From Synoicihabitans lomoniglobus (GTDB lineage: Bacteria; Verrucomicrobiota; Verrucomicrobiia; Opitutales; Opitutaceae): a stretch of 64,000 nucleotides of DNA. Location of the stretch: assembly GCF_029023725.1 (NCBI RefSeq), contig NZ_CP119075.1, forward strand, positions 1,483,501-1,547,500. The letters are read 5' to 3'. Shown in pieces: positions 25,580 to 33,839 of this stretch; the stretch's first letter is position 1, and every line of letters starts with the position of its first letter. The position numbers and the translations under genes are program-made. The notes beneath the pieces are model-generated. The model was not told the origin of the DNA. It did not search any database and saw only the letters and a program-made list of their open reading frames with translations.

Positions 25580-25879
25580 GGGGGAAATAAACGACGAAAC
25601 CTGAAAAACTGGAAAGCTAAATCATGGGTGACGCGCGGCGATAGTGTCGGGTGCGATCAGGAGGGAACGCGGATGTCGGTGTCGGGTGTTCGCTTGCGAA
25701 TACCGTGGCGTGGTCGGGATGGCGCGCCGGACCGGATGGGTGTTGCTCGGTCGTCGCAAGCAACGCCCCTACAACGAGCGCCTTTGCGACCTTCCGCAAA
25801 ACGCTGACCGCTTACTACTCATTTACCTTCCACGGTCCATTGACACGCGTTCCACCACTTCTCTTGCTGACCGAGCCCA
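25580..25879. other. Divergent intergenic region with repeat
   Basis: This 300-base gap separates the O-antigen ligase (minus) from a sugar transferase (plus) and probably holds both promoters. It contains the reversed 22-base repeat at 25684-25705 and a related TTGC-loop palindrome near 25740-25775 (CGTCGCAAGCAACGCCCCTA). No gene is evident. Confidence 0.5.
25684..25705 (-). repeat. CGGTATTCGCAAGCGAACAC repeat, copy 3 (reversed)
   Basis: The exact reverse complement of the 22-base repeat at 16589 and 18787. Confidence 0.7.
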
Positions 25880-27295
25880 ATGATTACCTATCGTTTACGT
25901 GGTTTGGTAACGGCTTACGCTCTGTTCACGATTGTTTCCGCCAGCCTGCTATTGCTGGGCCTGGCGGAGCTGGTGCCCCACCTGCCTTATGTGGACTTGA
26001 GTGAGACCGTGAACCTCACGCCTTACATGCTGGCCGTTATGGCGGGAATGTTGATGGGGGCCCGTGATTTGTCGCTGGAGGCTCAGCGTTTGCATCGATT
26101 GCAAAGGCTGGACGCCGCGATGTTGGCATTGCGGCAGGTATTCGTCGTTGCGGCGTGCATTTTTACTCTGATGTTCGCGATCAAGGATCGGGCGATCAGC
26201 CGGGTGTTTCTGGGAGTCTATTTGACTGTCCTCTTCGGGTATTTAGCTTGGAGTCATGCGCGAATTCCGCGGGGACTGGCGCGCATGCTTTTCCCGCAGC
26301 AGCGTTTGATGCGCACGTTGTTTGTCGGACGATTTCAGGCCTTGGAGCGCTTGAATGATTGGGTTGCGAATCGCGAACATCTCGGTATTCGACCCATCGG
26401 CCTGTTGTGCGATGAGGTTCCCACTCGGGCCGACCATCTCATTGCGCCGCCGTTGGGTAAAATTGCGGACGCCAAGCGAATTATTGGGGGACATGGCGTG
26501 CAGCAGGTGATCATGCTGGAACTCATGGAAGATGTCAGCGCGGTGGAACATTTGGTCGATGCGTGCCAAGCTGAGGGAACCCGGCTGCTGATTTACAATA
26601 ACTATGCGGATCGATTGGCGCAGTCGTTCGTGCCATTGGAGGAAGGCGGACACCAATTTTTGGCTTTGCAGGAAGAGCCGCTGGAGGATCCGATCAATCG
26701 GGTATTCAAGCGGATCTTGGATATCTGCATTTCTCTTCCGGTCGTGCTCGTCGTGCTCCCGCCGCTGACGCTGTTCGTTTGGCTCGTGCAACGCTGGCAG
26801 GCACCCGGGCCGGTGTTCTTCGCCCGTCCCCGAGGCGGACAATATCGCAAGAGTTTCAACATGTTTAAATTCCGTTCCATGTTCACCGCGGAGCGGGACG
26901 ATCAGAAGGAGGCCCAGCAAGCGTCCTCGGGGGACGATCGGATTTATCCGTTGGGGCGTTGGTTGCGCCGGACGAGTTTGGATGAATTTCCCCAGTTCAT
27001 CAATGTGCTGCGCGGGGAGATGAGTGTGGTGGGGCCGCGGCCGCATTTACCTCGTCACGACGACGAATTTGCCGAACAGGAGCGTGCTTATCGTCAGCGC
27101 ATGCTGGTTAAGCCGGGTATTACGGGGATGGCGCAGACCAAGGGATTTCGCGGCGAAATCGACGATCCGGCAAAATTGAGTCGGCGCGTGTATTGGGATT
27201 TGCACTACGTCAATCATTGGACGCCATCGCTGGATATCGTTATCATTCTGCGCACGTTCTGGCAGGTGTTTTTTCCGCCCAATTCAGCATACTAG
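25880..27295 (+). CDS. Polyprenyl-phosphate sugar-1-phosphate transferase (WcaJ/WbaP-like)
   Basis: 471-residue initiating enzyme: it moves a sugar-1-phosphate from a nucleotide sugar to undecaprenyl phosphate, starting each repeat unit. Four N-terminal membrane helices precede a Rossmann-like domain (about residues 140-255). A further helix (residues 280-310) enters the catalytic bacterial sugar transferase domain. Signatures are FARPRGGQYRKSFNMFKFRSM, RRTSLDEFPQFINVLRGEMS and VVGPRPHLPRH. The C-terminus has LVKPGITGMAQTKGFRG. Sugar specificity (glucose or galactose) is unknown. A second enzyme of this class lies at 35.3-36.7 kb, so the genome may prime two glycans. Confidence 0.92.
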   Translation: MITYRLRGLVTAYALFTIVSASLLLLGLAELVPHLPYVDLSETVNLTPYMLAVMAGMLMGARDLSLEAQRLHRLQRLDAAMLALRQVFVVAACIFTLMFAIKDRAISRVFLGVYLTVLFGYLAWSHARIPRGLARMLFPQQRLMRTLFVGRFQALERLNDWVANREHLGIRPIGLLCDEVPTRADHLIAPPLGKIADAKRIIGGHGVQQVIMLELMEDVSAVEHLVDACQAEGTRLLIYNNYADRLAQSFVPLEEGGHQFLALQEEPLEDPINRVFKRILDICISLPVVLVVLPPLTLFVWLVQRWQAPGPVFFARPRGGQYRKSFNMFKFRSMFTAERDDQKEAQQASSGDDRIYPLGRWLRRTSLDEFPQFINVLRGEMSVVGPRPHLPRHDDEFAEQERAYRQRMLVKPGITGMAQTKGFRGEIDDPAKLSRRVYWDLHYVNHWTPSLDIVIILRTFWQVFFPPNSAY

Positions 27296-27791
27296 GACAC
27301 GGCGCTACCGCGCCGTGTAAGTTTCAACCGAACAAGTGACAAGTTCCAAGGGCGCGGCTGCGCCGCGAATGTGGCAACCGAGCACGTCTCAAATCTCAAT
27401 ACGCGACAGCGGTCGTCGATTTCGGACGAGGAAACCTGACCGCTGACACCTGAAGGCTGATCGCTCCGGAAGCGTAGGAGCGAGTTTACTCGCGACCGTT
27501 TGGTTCTCTCCGTTAAGTGGTCTCCGCGCCCTTTGCGCTGAAATCGTATCCGGATTTATCGCCGCAAAAAGCGCAAAAAGCGCAAAATCTGAATGATCGA
27601 ATCGGAGGTTTAAATTGGAGGTTTAACGCGAAGGCGCGAAGGTCGCGGGGTCCAACTAACGCGTTCCTTACTGGATGCGGACGACGTGGAAGTCGTCCCT
27701 CCGAGGCTTGGCGACCTTTGCGCCTTGGTGACTTTGCATTGATACCTTATAACTGAATGCTGACACTTGGCGACCTGGTCGCTTTCCCACG
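27296..27791. repeat. Repeat-filled intergenic region
   Basis: Nearly 500 bases without a gene, made of short repeat fragments. They include the hairpin at 27297, GGCGCGGCTGCGCCGCG near 27352, GTAGGAGCGAGTTTACTCGC at 27474-27495 (identical 22 bases at 28683-28704), a GGACGAC/GTCGTCC palindrome near 27679, and a TTTAACGCGAAGGCGCG...TTTGCGCCTTGG pair. The region separates convergent genes. Confidence 0.55.
27297..27318 (+). repeat. Hairpin just after the sugar transferase
   Basis: ACACGGCGC and GCGCCGTGT form a perfect 9-bp stem with a TACC loop, two bases past the stop codon. Only AAGTTTC follows, so it is at best a weak terminator and could protect the mRNA 3' end. Confidence 0.5.
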
Positions 27792-28577
27792 TTACACTCT
27801 GGACTTCGCTTGCAGGGGCGGTAAGTGCTCGCGGTAGCGGAAGAGGATCGGCGCGAGTCGGATGGAGTTCCAGTAGCGGGGGCCAAATTTTTTAGGATCG
27901 GAGAGGATGCGGAGCAGCCAGCCCAAGAACACTTTGTCGCCCCACGGCGGAATGTTGGTTTGGCCACCGGTCAGGAACGCAATCGCCGCGCCCAAGCAGG
28001 CGATCCCGGGTTTGCAAGAGAGGGATTCTCGGAGAAAAAGGCCTACACGTTCCTGCACGCCACCGCCGATGCACATCATAACAATCTGCGGTTTTCGTGT
28101 CTCAATCCGGCTGAGCAGTTCCGGGTCGTTTATCGCGTCCTTGCCATAAAACGGGGCAATGTAGATGTCGTCGTCGGTGATGGGATAACCCTGCTCTTCG
28201 AGCCAAGTCCGGTTGCGGACAGACTCCGCCTCGCTGGGCATGACCCAAAAAACGGATCCGGGGGACTTCAGCTGCGAGCGTTCGAGCAACACCCGCAAAA
28301 AGCGCAACCCCGACAGTCGCGGTAACTTTTGCCGCTGGAAGAGACGCCACAACAGAATCATGTAGCCCGAATCCGTGATCGCGAGATCCGCCGTTTGTAG
28401 GGCCTGGCGATACTCGGAGGAACGCATCAGATCGACCGCCAGTCCCGGACCGGATGGAGCTACCACAAGTCCGCCTTCAAGAATGCAATCCACGGCGGCG
28501 TCCATCGAGCCTACGAAAAAGTCGATACCGAGAATCCGTTGGGTGGGATGCGAAGTGAGAGGGGAAGCGGTAGCCAT
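27792..28577 (-). CDS. WecG/TagA/CpsF family glycosyltransferase (GT26)
   Basis: 261-residue GT26 enzyme. The family transfers ManNAc or a related sugar to a lipid-linked primer early in teichoic acid, ECA or capsule assembly. Recognisable blocks are VVAPSGPGLAVDLMRS, LQTADLAITDSGYMILLW, RLSGLRFLRVLLE, IETRKPQIVMMCIGGGVQE and ACLGAAIAFLTGGQTNIPPW, ending in RYWNSIRLAPILFRYRE. The conserved early Asp is within DLAITDSGYM. It is separate from the main cluster but fits the same polysaccharide pathway. The ATG at 28577 gives the expected family length. Confidence 0.9.
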   Translation of the reverse strand: MATASPLTSHPTQRILGIDFFVGSMDAAVDCILEGGLVVAPSGPGLAVDLMRSSEYRQALQTADLAITDSGYMILLWRLFQRQKLPRLSGLRFLRVLLERSQLKSPGSVFWVMPSEAESVRNRTWLEEQGYPITDDDIYIAPFYGKDAINDPELLSRIETRKPQIVMMCIGGGVQERVGLFLRESLSCKPGIACLGAAIAFLTGGQTNIPPWGDKVFLGWLLRILSDPKKFGPRYWNSIRLAPILFRYREHLPPLQAKSRV

Positions 28578-28682
28578 CAGAGTTTAGACGCACAATTTGA
28601 GCCACACGCGTCAAACTCGGAATTGGGGGAAGGCGCGGCGGCTTCCCGTTGAAAACGACTGATCTTGGAATACCCCGAAAAC

Positions 28683-28704
28683 GTAGGAGCGAGTTTACTC
28701 GCGA
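28683..28704 (+). repeat. GTAGGAGCGAGTTTACTCGC repeat
   Basis: GTAGGAGCGAGTTTACTCGC plus GA is identical to 27474-27495. The stretch 28578-28844 otherwise holds only related fragments (CTTCGCAAGCGAAGCCCCTA near 28781) and no gene. Confidence 0.65.
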
Positions 28705-28844
28705 TGAATGCGGTGGCGCTTTGCACGCGACGACCGCTTCGTCGACCAACGCACAGAACCTCCCTCGCGAGTCACGGTCTTCGCAAGCGAAGCCCCTACA
28801 ATTCGGAACAAGTAGAACCGTTCCCTCTCTGTGTCCCGTCGCCC

Positions 28845-29120
28845 TTAATTTTCGAAGCGGAAGACGAGTTCGTTGGGTTTGGCGTAGCCGAGGCGGCGGC
28901 GGATGATGAGCTCGACATAGGTCGGGTCGGTGCGGAGGCGTTGCAGCATTTCCTCTTGTTCGCGCAGGCGGGTCTCGGCGATGCGAAGGCGTTCGGCGGT
29001 GAGGCGTTCGGTTTCCAGGCGTTGGTCGTATTCGGCTTTGGTTTGCAGGAAAAACGTCGTTGAGCCCGCAGCCATCGCCACGAACACCAAAGCCAATACG
29101 ATCGTTACCAGTCGCTTCAC
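28845..29120 (-). CDS. Septum formation initiator family protein (FtsB/DivIC-like)
   Basis: 91-residue single-pass membrane protein with an N-terminal transmembrane helix (residues 4-23, LVTIVLALVFVAMAAGSTTF). An acidic/Arg-rich coiled coil follows at about 27-66 (LETERLTAERLRIAETRLRE), then RTDPTYVELIIRRRLGYAKPNELVFRF. This architecture and the closing RRRLGYAKPNE pattern match FtsB/DivIC proteins of the divisome. Assignment to FtsB versus DivIC is not possible by eye. It is flanked by repeat-rich spacers on both sides. Confidence 0.82.
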   Translation of the reverse strand: MKRLVTIVLALVFVAMAAGSTTFFLQTKAEYDQRLETERLTAERLRIAETRLREQEEMLQRLRTDPTYVELIIRRRLGYAKPNELVFRFEN

Positions 29121-29575
29121 GGTAATAGTCGAAGGGGGGATGGCGTCGGTCGCAAGTCGAGGATTGGGAATACCGAGTTTTTAACGCAAAGGCGCGAAAG
29201 CGCGGTTGGACCGCGCACGTATCAACCGATCAAGTTTCAAGTTCCAAACGCGGACGGAGGCCATGCGGTTTCGTTGGAAACCACAGATGAACCCAATTAA
29301 CGCAGTTCACAGAAGGTAACAAAGTTAACAAAGCGTTGTAATAAAGTGAGTTAAATCGATTAAACTGCATGGCATGCAACTCACCTTACAGGTGAATGAA
29401 TCGATGCCCATAATCGCCTGCAACTCGTTCCAGCTTCGTGCTCTTCGTTGCCTTCTGTAAAATCCAACTGCGGAATCTCGGATGAACGCAGATGGACACG
29501 GATTGAGTGTTCTTCTTGGCGCCCTTACCGGCTTCGCGGCTTTGCGTTAAAAATTCCGCTCGAATCGAGCACGTT
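29121..29575. repeat. Intergenic region of nested inverted repeats
   Basis: No gene is seen. The outer arms are TTTTTAACGCAAAGGCGCG at about 29177 and GCGGCTTTGCGTTAAAAATT at about 29535. Inside, ACAGAAGGTAACAAAG (about 29311) pairs with CTTCGTTGCCTTCTGT (about 29444). The layout looks like one hairpin element nested inside another. Confidence 0.55.
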
Positions 29576-29965
29576 TTAACCGGCGCGGAAGGTGAGGCCT
29601 TTGATGGTGCCGCAGCCGGGGACGGCTTTGATCTTGGGGAGGAATACGCGGCGGTTATTCGAGAGTTCCTGTTTGGCGACTGAGTTGGTCACCATGACGA
29701 CGAGCCAGCCGGATTTGCTGATCTCCACGACGTGAGAGTAAGCGGCTAACGTCGGTGTCACCAGCTCCGCCCAGCGGTCGCGGAGAGACTGTTCAGGGGA
29801 GCCTTGGCCGATGCCGTATTTGCCGACGATGCCTTCGATGATGTTGGCCGCCGACTGCGTGGGACGCTTGATTTGCCGCCGGGGTTCGTCGTTGGGCAAT
29901 CCGCGAAAATCGGCAATGAGATCATTGGCGAGTTTACTGAAATGGTCGGGATCACGACGGGGCAT
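29576..29965 (-). CDS. DUF721 (DciA-like) protein
   Basis: About 129 residues with the DUF721 pattern: a basic N-terminus (MPRRDPDHFSKLAND) and a core containing SPEQSLRDRWAELVTPTLAAYSHVV. A conserved ISKSGWLVVMVTNSVAKQEL stretch follows and the protein closes with a short GTIKGLTFRAG tail. In other bacteria DUF721 includes DciA, the ancestral loader of the replicative helicase DnaB; many members have unproven roles, so this is a possibility only. I chose the ATG at 29965; the frame extends ten codons further to 29995. Confidence 0.75.
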   Translation of the reverse strand: MPRRDPDHFSKLANDLIADFRGLPNDEPRRQIKRPTQSAANIIEGIVGKYGIGQGSPEQSLRDRWAELVTPTLAAYSHVVEISKSGWLVVMVTNSVAKQELSNNRRVFLPKIKAVPGCGTIKGLTFRAG

Positions 29966-30011
29966 GGCGGAGAAGTAACAAGGATCAAAGTCCAAGTTTC
30001 AAGACAGGCGG

Positions 30012-30206
30012 AGTTTTAACGCAGAGACGCGAAGACGGGAAGGTCGCTAAGTTATTTTATCCATCAAGCTGGCCTTTGCGGCTCAGCGACTTTGCGTTAA
30101 AATTCGGCGGATGTTTTTACACCAAGAACGCTAAGTTCGCAAAGCGATGCGGTGTGGTGCTTGGCGGTCTTTGCGGCCTTCGTGTAAAGTCTGCCTTCGA
30201 TCCGGT
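30012..30206. repeat. Two TTAACGC/TTTACAC hairpin elements
   Basis: The first element pairs TTTTAACGCAGAGACGCGAA (about 30013) with ACTTTGCGTTAAAATT (about 30089). The second pairs TTTACACCAAGAACGCTAAG (about 30115) with TCTTTGCGGCCTTCGTGTAA (about 30168). Both sit end to end between convergently spaced minus-strand genes and contain no frame. Confidence 0.55.
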
Positions 30207-31958
30207 TCACTCGGTCAGCGTCGCTTGGCGTTCGTAGAGGGTGCGGTAGAGGGGGTTGTCGGCGATGAGTTCGGCGTGGGTGCCGGAGGCGGCGAGTTCG
30301 CCGCGGTCGAAGACGAGGATTTTCGACGCGTCGCGGATGGTGCTGAAGCGGTGGGCGATGATCAGCACGGTTTTGCCGACGACGAGTTTGCGCAGCGCTT
30401 GTTGGATGAAGGCTTCGCTTTCGCTGTCCAGCGCGCTGGTGGCCTCGTCGAGAATGAGAATGGGCGCGTCGCGCAGGAAGGCGCGGGCCAGGGCGAGGCG
30501 CTGGCGTTGTCCGCCGGAGAGGGCGGCGCCGCGTTCTCCGACCATGGTGTCGTAGCCGTTGGGCAGCGCCGTGATAAAGTCGTGCGCAAAGGCGGCTTCA
30601 GCGGCGGCCTGCACTTGTTGGCGGGTCGCCTGTGGACGGCTCAGCAGGATGTTGGCGTAGACCGTATCGTTGAAGAGAACGGCTTCCTGCGAGACGATGG
30701 CGATCTGTTGGCGCAGGTCGTTGAGGCGGAAGTCGCGCACATCGATACCGTCAATTTTGACCGCACCGCTGCCGACTTCGTAGAAGCGGGGCACGAGGTT
30801 CGCGAAGGTGGATTTGCCGGCCCCACTTGGTCCGACGAGTGCGCATACCGTGCCGGCCGGGATACGCACGTCGACGTCGCGCAGAACGAGCTCGCCGTCG
30901 CGGTAGGCGAAGGCGACATTCTCGAAGGCGAGGTCACCGCGCGCTCGGGTGAGTTCGGTGGGCGTCTCGGGATCGGTAATCGCCACAGGTTCGTTGAGCA
31001 CGACTTCGAGGCGTTCGAGAGCGGCGGTGCCGCGCTTAAGTTCGTTGTTCAGGTTGCCGATTTTTTTGATCGGATCATACGCCATGTAGAGGGCGATGAT
31101 GATGGCGTTAAAAGTGCCGACGCCGACGCCGGTTTCGTAGGCCAATACGAAGGTGAGGCCAATGCCGGTGGCGGCCAGAAACTCGATGGCGGGACTGAGC
31201 GCTTGCGCGTATTTCACGATCTTCATCTGTGAAATCACGAGGGCGGAGGTGAGGGCGCTGAAGCGTTGGGTTTCGCGTTCTTCGAGGCCGAACGCGCGGA
31301 CTTCGCGGGCGGCGGAAAGGTTTTCTGAAAAGATGCCCGTGACCGAGCCCAGCTGGGCTTGGAACTGCTGCGCGCGCTTGATGACTTTGCGACCGATGTA
31401 GCGGATGGGGAGCACGGAGAGCGGCACGACGAGCATCCCCAGCAGAAGAATCGGCACCCCTTCTTTGGTGAAGCCGAGGTAGGTGAGATAACCGAGCGCG
31501 GCGACGAGCACGACGGGTTGTTTGACGCCGTCGTTGGCCAGTTGGGTCAGCGTGAACTGCAGTTGAGCGGTGTCGGCCAGGCCACGGGAAATGAGATCGC
31601 CGGTCTGACGGTTTTGCACGAACGAGAGCGGTAAACGTTGCAATGCACCGAAGTAATCGAGTCGCAGAAACTCCAGGATACGCACGCCGGCCGATTGCGT
31701 GAAATAGGTTTGGAGGTAGCCGCTGACCGCCCGCAAGAGGAACGCGAGCGGGATGGCCGCCGCGATCAGGATCACCTGACCCATGGGGAGCCCGCCGGTG
31801 TCGCTGAAGATCTTGGGGAAAACGTATTCCGTCAGGGCCGGCAGGGCGGCGCCGCTGCTGACGCCGTAGACGATCGCACAAAAGATCGCGATGGCGATCT
31901 GTTGCCGCACCGCCTTCAGGTAGCGGAAGTAGGGCCGGAGGCGCTGGAATTGGCCCAT
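30207..31958 (-). CDS. ABC exporter, MsbA-like (fused permease and ATPase)
   Basis: 583-residue half-transporter expected to dimerise and flip a lipid or lipid-linked glycan across the inner membrane. Six membrane helices occupy about residues 15-310. The nucleotide-binding domain has Walker A GPSGAGKST (about 377), Q-loop VSQEAVLFNDT, signature LSGGQRQRLALARA (about 480), Walker B ILILDEATSALD (about 500) and the H-loop IIAHRFSTI. The overall layout is MsbA/lipid-A-exporter type, but the substrate is not certain; a polysaccharide-linked lipid is also possible given the neighbourhood. The ATG at 31958 gives full family length. Confidence 0.9.
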   Translation of the reverse strand: MGQFQRLRPYFRYLKAVRQQIAIAIFCAIVYGVSSGAALPALTEYVFPKIFSDTGGLPMGQVILIAAAIPLAFLLRAVSGYLQTYFTQSAGVRILEFLRLDYFGALQRLPLSFVQNRQTGDLISRGLADTAQLQFTLTQLANDGVKQPVVLVAALGYLTYLGFTKEGVPILLLGMLVVPLSVLPIRYIGRKVIKRAQQFQAQLGSVTGIFSENLSAAREVRAFGLEERETQRFSALTSALVISQMKIVKYAQALSPAIEFLAATGIGLTFVLAYETGVGVGTFNAIIIALYMAYDPIKKIGNLNNELKRGTAALERLEVVLNEPVAITDPETPTELTRARGDLAFENVAFAYRDGELVLRDVDVRIPAGTVCALVGPSGAGKSTFANLVPRFYEVGSGAVKIDGIDVRDFRLNDLRQQIAIVSQEAVLFNDTVYANILLSRPQATRQQVQAAAEAAFAHDFITALPNGYDTMVGERGAALSGGQRQRLALARAFLRDAPILILDEATSALDSESEAFIQQALRKLVVGKTVLIIAHRFSTIRDASKILVFDRGELAASGTHAELIADNPLYRTLYERQATLTE

Positions 31959-32045
31959 GGTTTATAAAGTCGAGCGGAGGGTGGCGCGGCGAGGTATCTC
32001 GCAACGGGTCGGATAGTTTCGGGCGGGTTCCGGCGCGGTCACCAT

Positions 32046-32125
32046 GTAGGAGCGGGCTGGCGCGCGATGGCATTTTCCTTTCAGGACCAACGCACTGGGT
32101 TCATCGCGCGCCAGCGCGCTCCTAC
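32046..32125 (+). repeat. GTAGGAGCG inverted repeat element
   Basis: The left arm GTAGGAGCGGGCTGGCGCGC (32046-32069) and the right arm (32102-32125) match at 23 of 24 positions in opposite orientation around a 32-base spacer. Each arm contains a GCGC-rich mini-palindrome. It lies between the MsbA-like gene and the toxin gene. Confidence 0.65.
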
Positions 32126-32181
32126 GTTTTAGGTCTGAAAGAGAGGGCATGGGTCAAGCGGAGGAGAAGGCGGCGTTGCCT

Positions 32182-32601
32182 CTATCGGTCGGGATGAATG
32201 AGAGAGATCACGCTGCGACCATTGCGCCGGTAGTGAAAGAAATCTGAATCGGTGGTGAACACCGAGGCGTGAGAGTGGAGTTCGCTCATGCGGACAATAC
32301 AGGCGTCGGCCAAGGACATCGGGGTGTCCTGATACTTCGCGAGGAGTGAAACCAGCGATTCAAACTGGTCGGACATCGAGAATGATAGCTGCACAATTTC
32401 ATCAGTTACCAACGCGGCCCATCGGCGCAATCCCCGGTCATGCTGACGGAGGAGAAAGGCGGTTTCAGCCAGAACCGATTCGCAGGTAAGCATGGGAGCC
32501 TGCATCGTCATTAATTGAGATTTGGCCCACGTGTGATGGTGGTCACGCCGATCAAGCAGAGCCACCAACGGTCCGGTATCAACGATGATCGGGGAGGCCA
32601 T
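32182..32601 (-). CDS. PIN-domain toxin (VapC-like ribonuclease)
   Basis: 139-residue PIN-domain protein, probably an RNase acting as the toxin of a type II system. The acidic metal-binding residues are visible: D8 in IIVDTGPL, E46 in ESVLAETAF, D99 in SLADACIV and D118/D120 in FTTDSDFF. Its start overlaps the end of the upstream antitoxin gene by 23 bases, the usual layout of a VapBC operon. The RNA target cannot be predicted from sequence. Nothing suggests degeneration. Confidence 0.85.
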   Translation of the reverse strand: MASPIIVDTGPLVALLDRRDHHHTWAKSQLMTMQAPMLTCESVLAETAFLLRQHDRGLRRWAALVTDEIVQLSFSMSDQFESLVSLLAKYQDTPMSLADACIVRMSELHSHASVFTTDSDFFHYRRNGRSVISLIHPDR

Positions 32602-32827
32602 ACCCTGTCATGGATTTGGACTGCAAAGACAAGTCGCCGGGACCCTCGATTGAGCCTATCAGGTGGGCCGCTTTTTGGGCCAATGATCGGGGCTGGTTGG
32701 AAGCGCTCGGGTTCCATTGTTCAAATGCTTCACGCAATAACGCCGAGTGAGTGGTATGGCGTTTCTTGGCTTCCTGTTGCAGCCGAGAGTGCTGCGCCGG
32801 AGTCATTTTTACGGTTACCGTAGGCAT
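32579..32827 (-). CDS. Antitoxin, ribbon-helix-helix type (VapB-like)
   Basis: 82-residue protein preceding and overlapping the PIN toxin. The N-terminal part PTVTVKMTPAQHSRLQQEAK followed by HTTHSALLREAFEQW fits a ribbon-helix-helix DNA-binding fold that would dimerise and repress its own operon. The C-terminal Ser/Gly-rich tail would be the toxin-neutralising segment. I chose the ATG at 32827, where the RHH strand begins; the frame continues to 32863. The family assignment is by fold pattern and partner rather than strong sequence identity. Confidence 0.72.
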   Translation of the reverse strand: MPTVTVKMTPAQHSRLQQEAKKRHTTHSALLREAFEQWNPSASNQPRSLAQKAAHLIGSIEGPGDLSLQSKSMTGYGLPDHR

Positions 32828-32877
32828 GCCTGATTGCGTATTACGCAAGTGGCAGAATGTCAATACGTCGGGGCGAA

Positions 32878-33789
32878 TCAGTCTTTGGAAGAACGGACAT
32901 CCAGCGCGTCGCGCAGGCCGTCACCGAGGAAGTTGAGCGAGAACAAGGTCAGCGAGAACACCGCGCCGGGGAACATGAGCAGCCACGGGTATTCTTCCAT
33001 TTTCTCGGCGCCGTCCTTGATGAGCACGCCCCAGGAGCTGAGCGGGGGCTGCACGCCGAGGCCGAGGAAGCTGAGAAACGCTTCGAGCAACATAACCGCT
33101 GGGATCGTGAGCGTAGTGTAGACGATGATCGGGCCCAGCACGTTGGGAATCATGTGGCGGAAAATGATGCGCCGTTTGCCGATGCCGAGCGAACGGGCGG
33201 CCTCGATGAATTCCATCTTCTTAAGCGACATGATCTGGCCGCGCACGATGCGCGCCATGGTGAGCCATTCCACTGCGCCGATGGCGAGGAACAGCAGCCA
33301 GATGTGACGCCCGAAAAACACCATCAGCAGGATCACGAAAATCGTGAAGGGCAGGGCATACATGATGTCGACGATGCGCATCATGACGGAGTCGGTTTTG
33401 CCGCCGAAGAAGCCCGCCACTGCGCCGTAGACGACGCCGATGGTCAGCGCGACGAAGGTGGCGCAAAGGCCGACGCCGATGGAAATGCGGCCGCCGACGA
33501 GGAGACGCACGAGCAAGTCACGTCCGAGTTGATCGGTGCCGAGCCAGTGCGCGGCGGAGGGTGGTGAAAACGTGTTGTTGAGGTTATTGTCCTCGTAGCC
33601 ATAGGGGCTGAGCCAAGGACCGACGATACACGCGACCGCCAGCACGATGAGGGCGGTGCCGCCGAAGACGGCGATTTTGTTTTTGGCCAAACGATGCCAG
33701 GCGTCGCGCCAGAGGGAGCTGCCTTGTTCGAGATCTTCGACGGCGGGAATCCCGGCGGGAAGTTTGTCGGCGGTGGGAGAGAGCGTCAT
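32878..33789 (-). CDS. oppC: Oligopeptide/dipeptide ABC permease, OppC-like
   Basis: 303-residue inner-membrane subunit of a peptide importer. After a cytosolic N-terminus the first helix is KIAVFGGTALIVLAVACIV; then comes the OppC signature HWLGTDQLGRDLLVRLLVGG and five further helices. The EAA loop reads EFIEAARSLGIGKRRIIFRH, which contacts the ATPase subunit. QPPLSSWGVLIKDG is also typical. It lies 50 bases downstream of oppB. No ATPase (OppD/F) or binding protein (OppA) gene is in the neighbourhood. The last helix and FLGDGLRDALD ending indicate a complete protein. Confidence 0.92.
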   Translation of the reverse strand: MTLSPTADKLPAGIPAVEDLEQGSSLWRDAWHRLAKNKIAVFGGTALIVLAVACIVGPWLSPYGYEDNNLNNTFSPPSAAHWLGTDQLGRDLLVRLLVGGRISIGVGLCATFVALTIGVVYGAVAGFFGGKTDSVMMRIVDIMYALPFTIFVILLMVFFGRHIWLLFLAIGAVEWLTMARIVRGQIMSLKKMEFIEAARSLGIGKRRIIFRHMIPNVLGPIIVYTTLTIPAVMLLEAFLSFLGLGVQPPLSSWGVLIKDGAEKMEEYPWLLMFPGAVFSLTLFSLNFLGDGLRDALDVRSSKD

Positions 33790-33839
33790 TTCAAGTAGGA
33801 AGTAAGAAGTAGGAAGTAAGAAGCGGATCGGTTACCGGC

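Noticed and set aside
30147-31232. 361-codon open frame antisense to the MsbA-like gene
   Set aside because: It is a shadow of the ABC ATPase and permease with no independent support.
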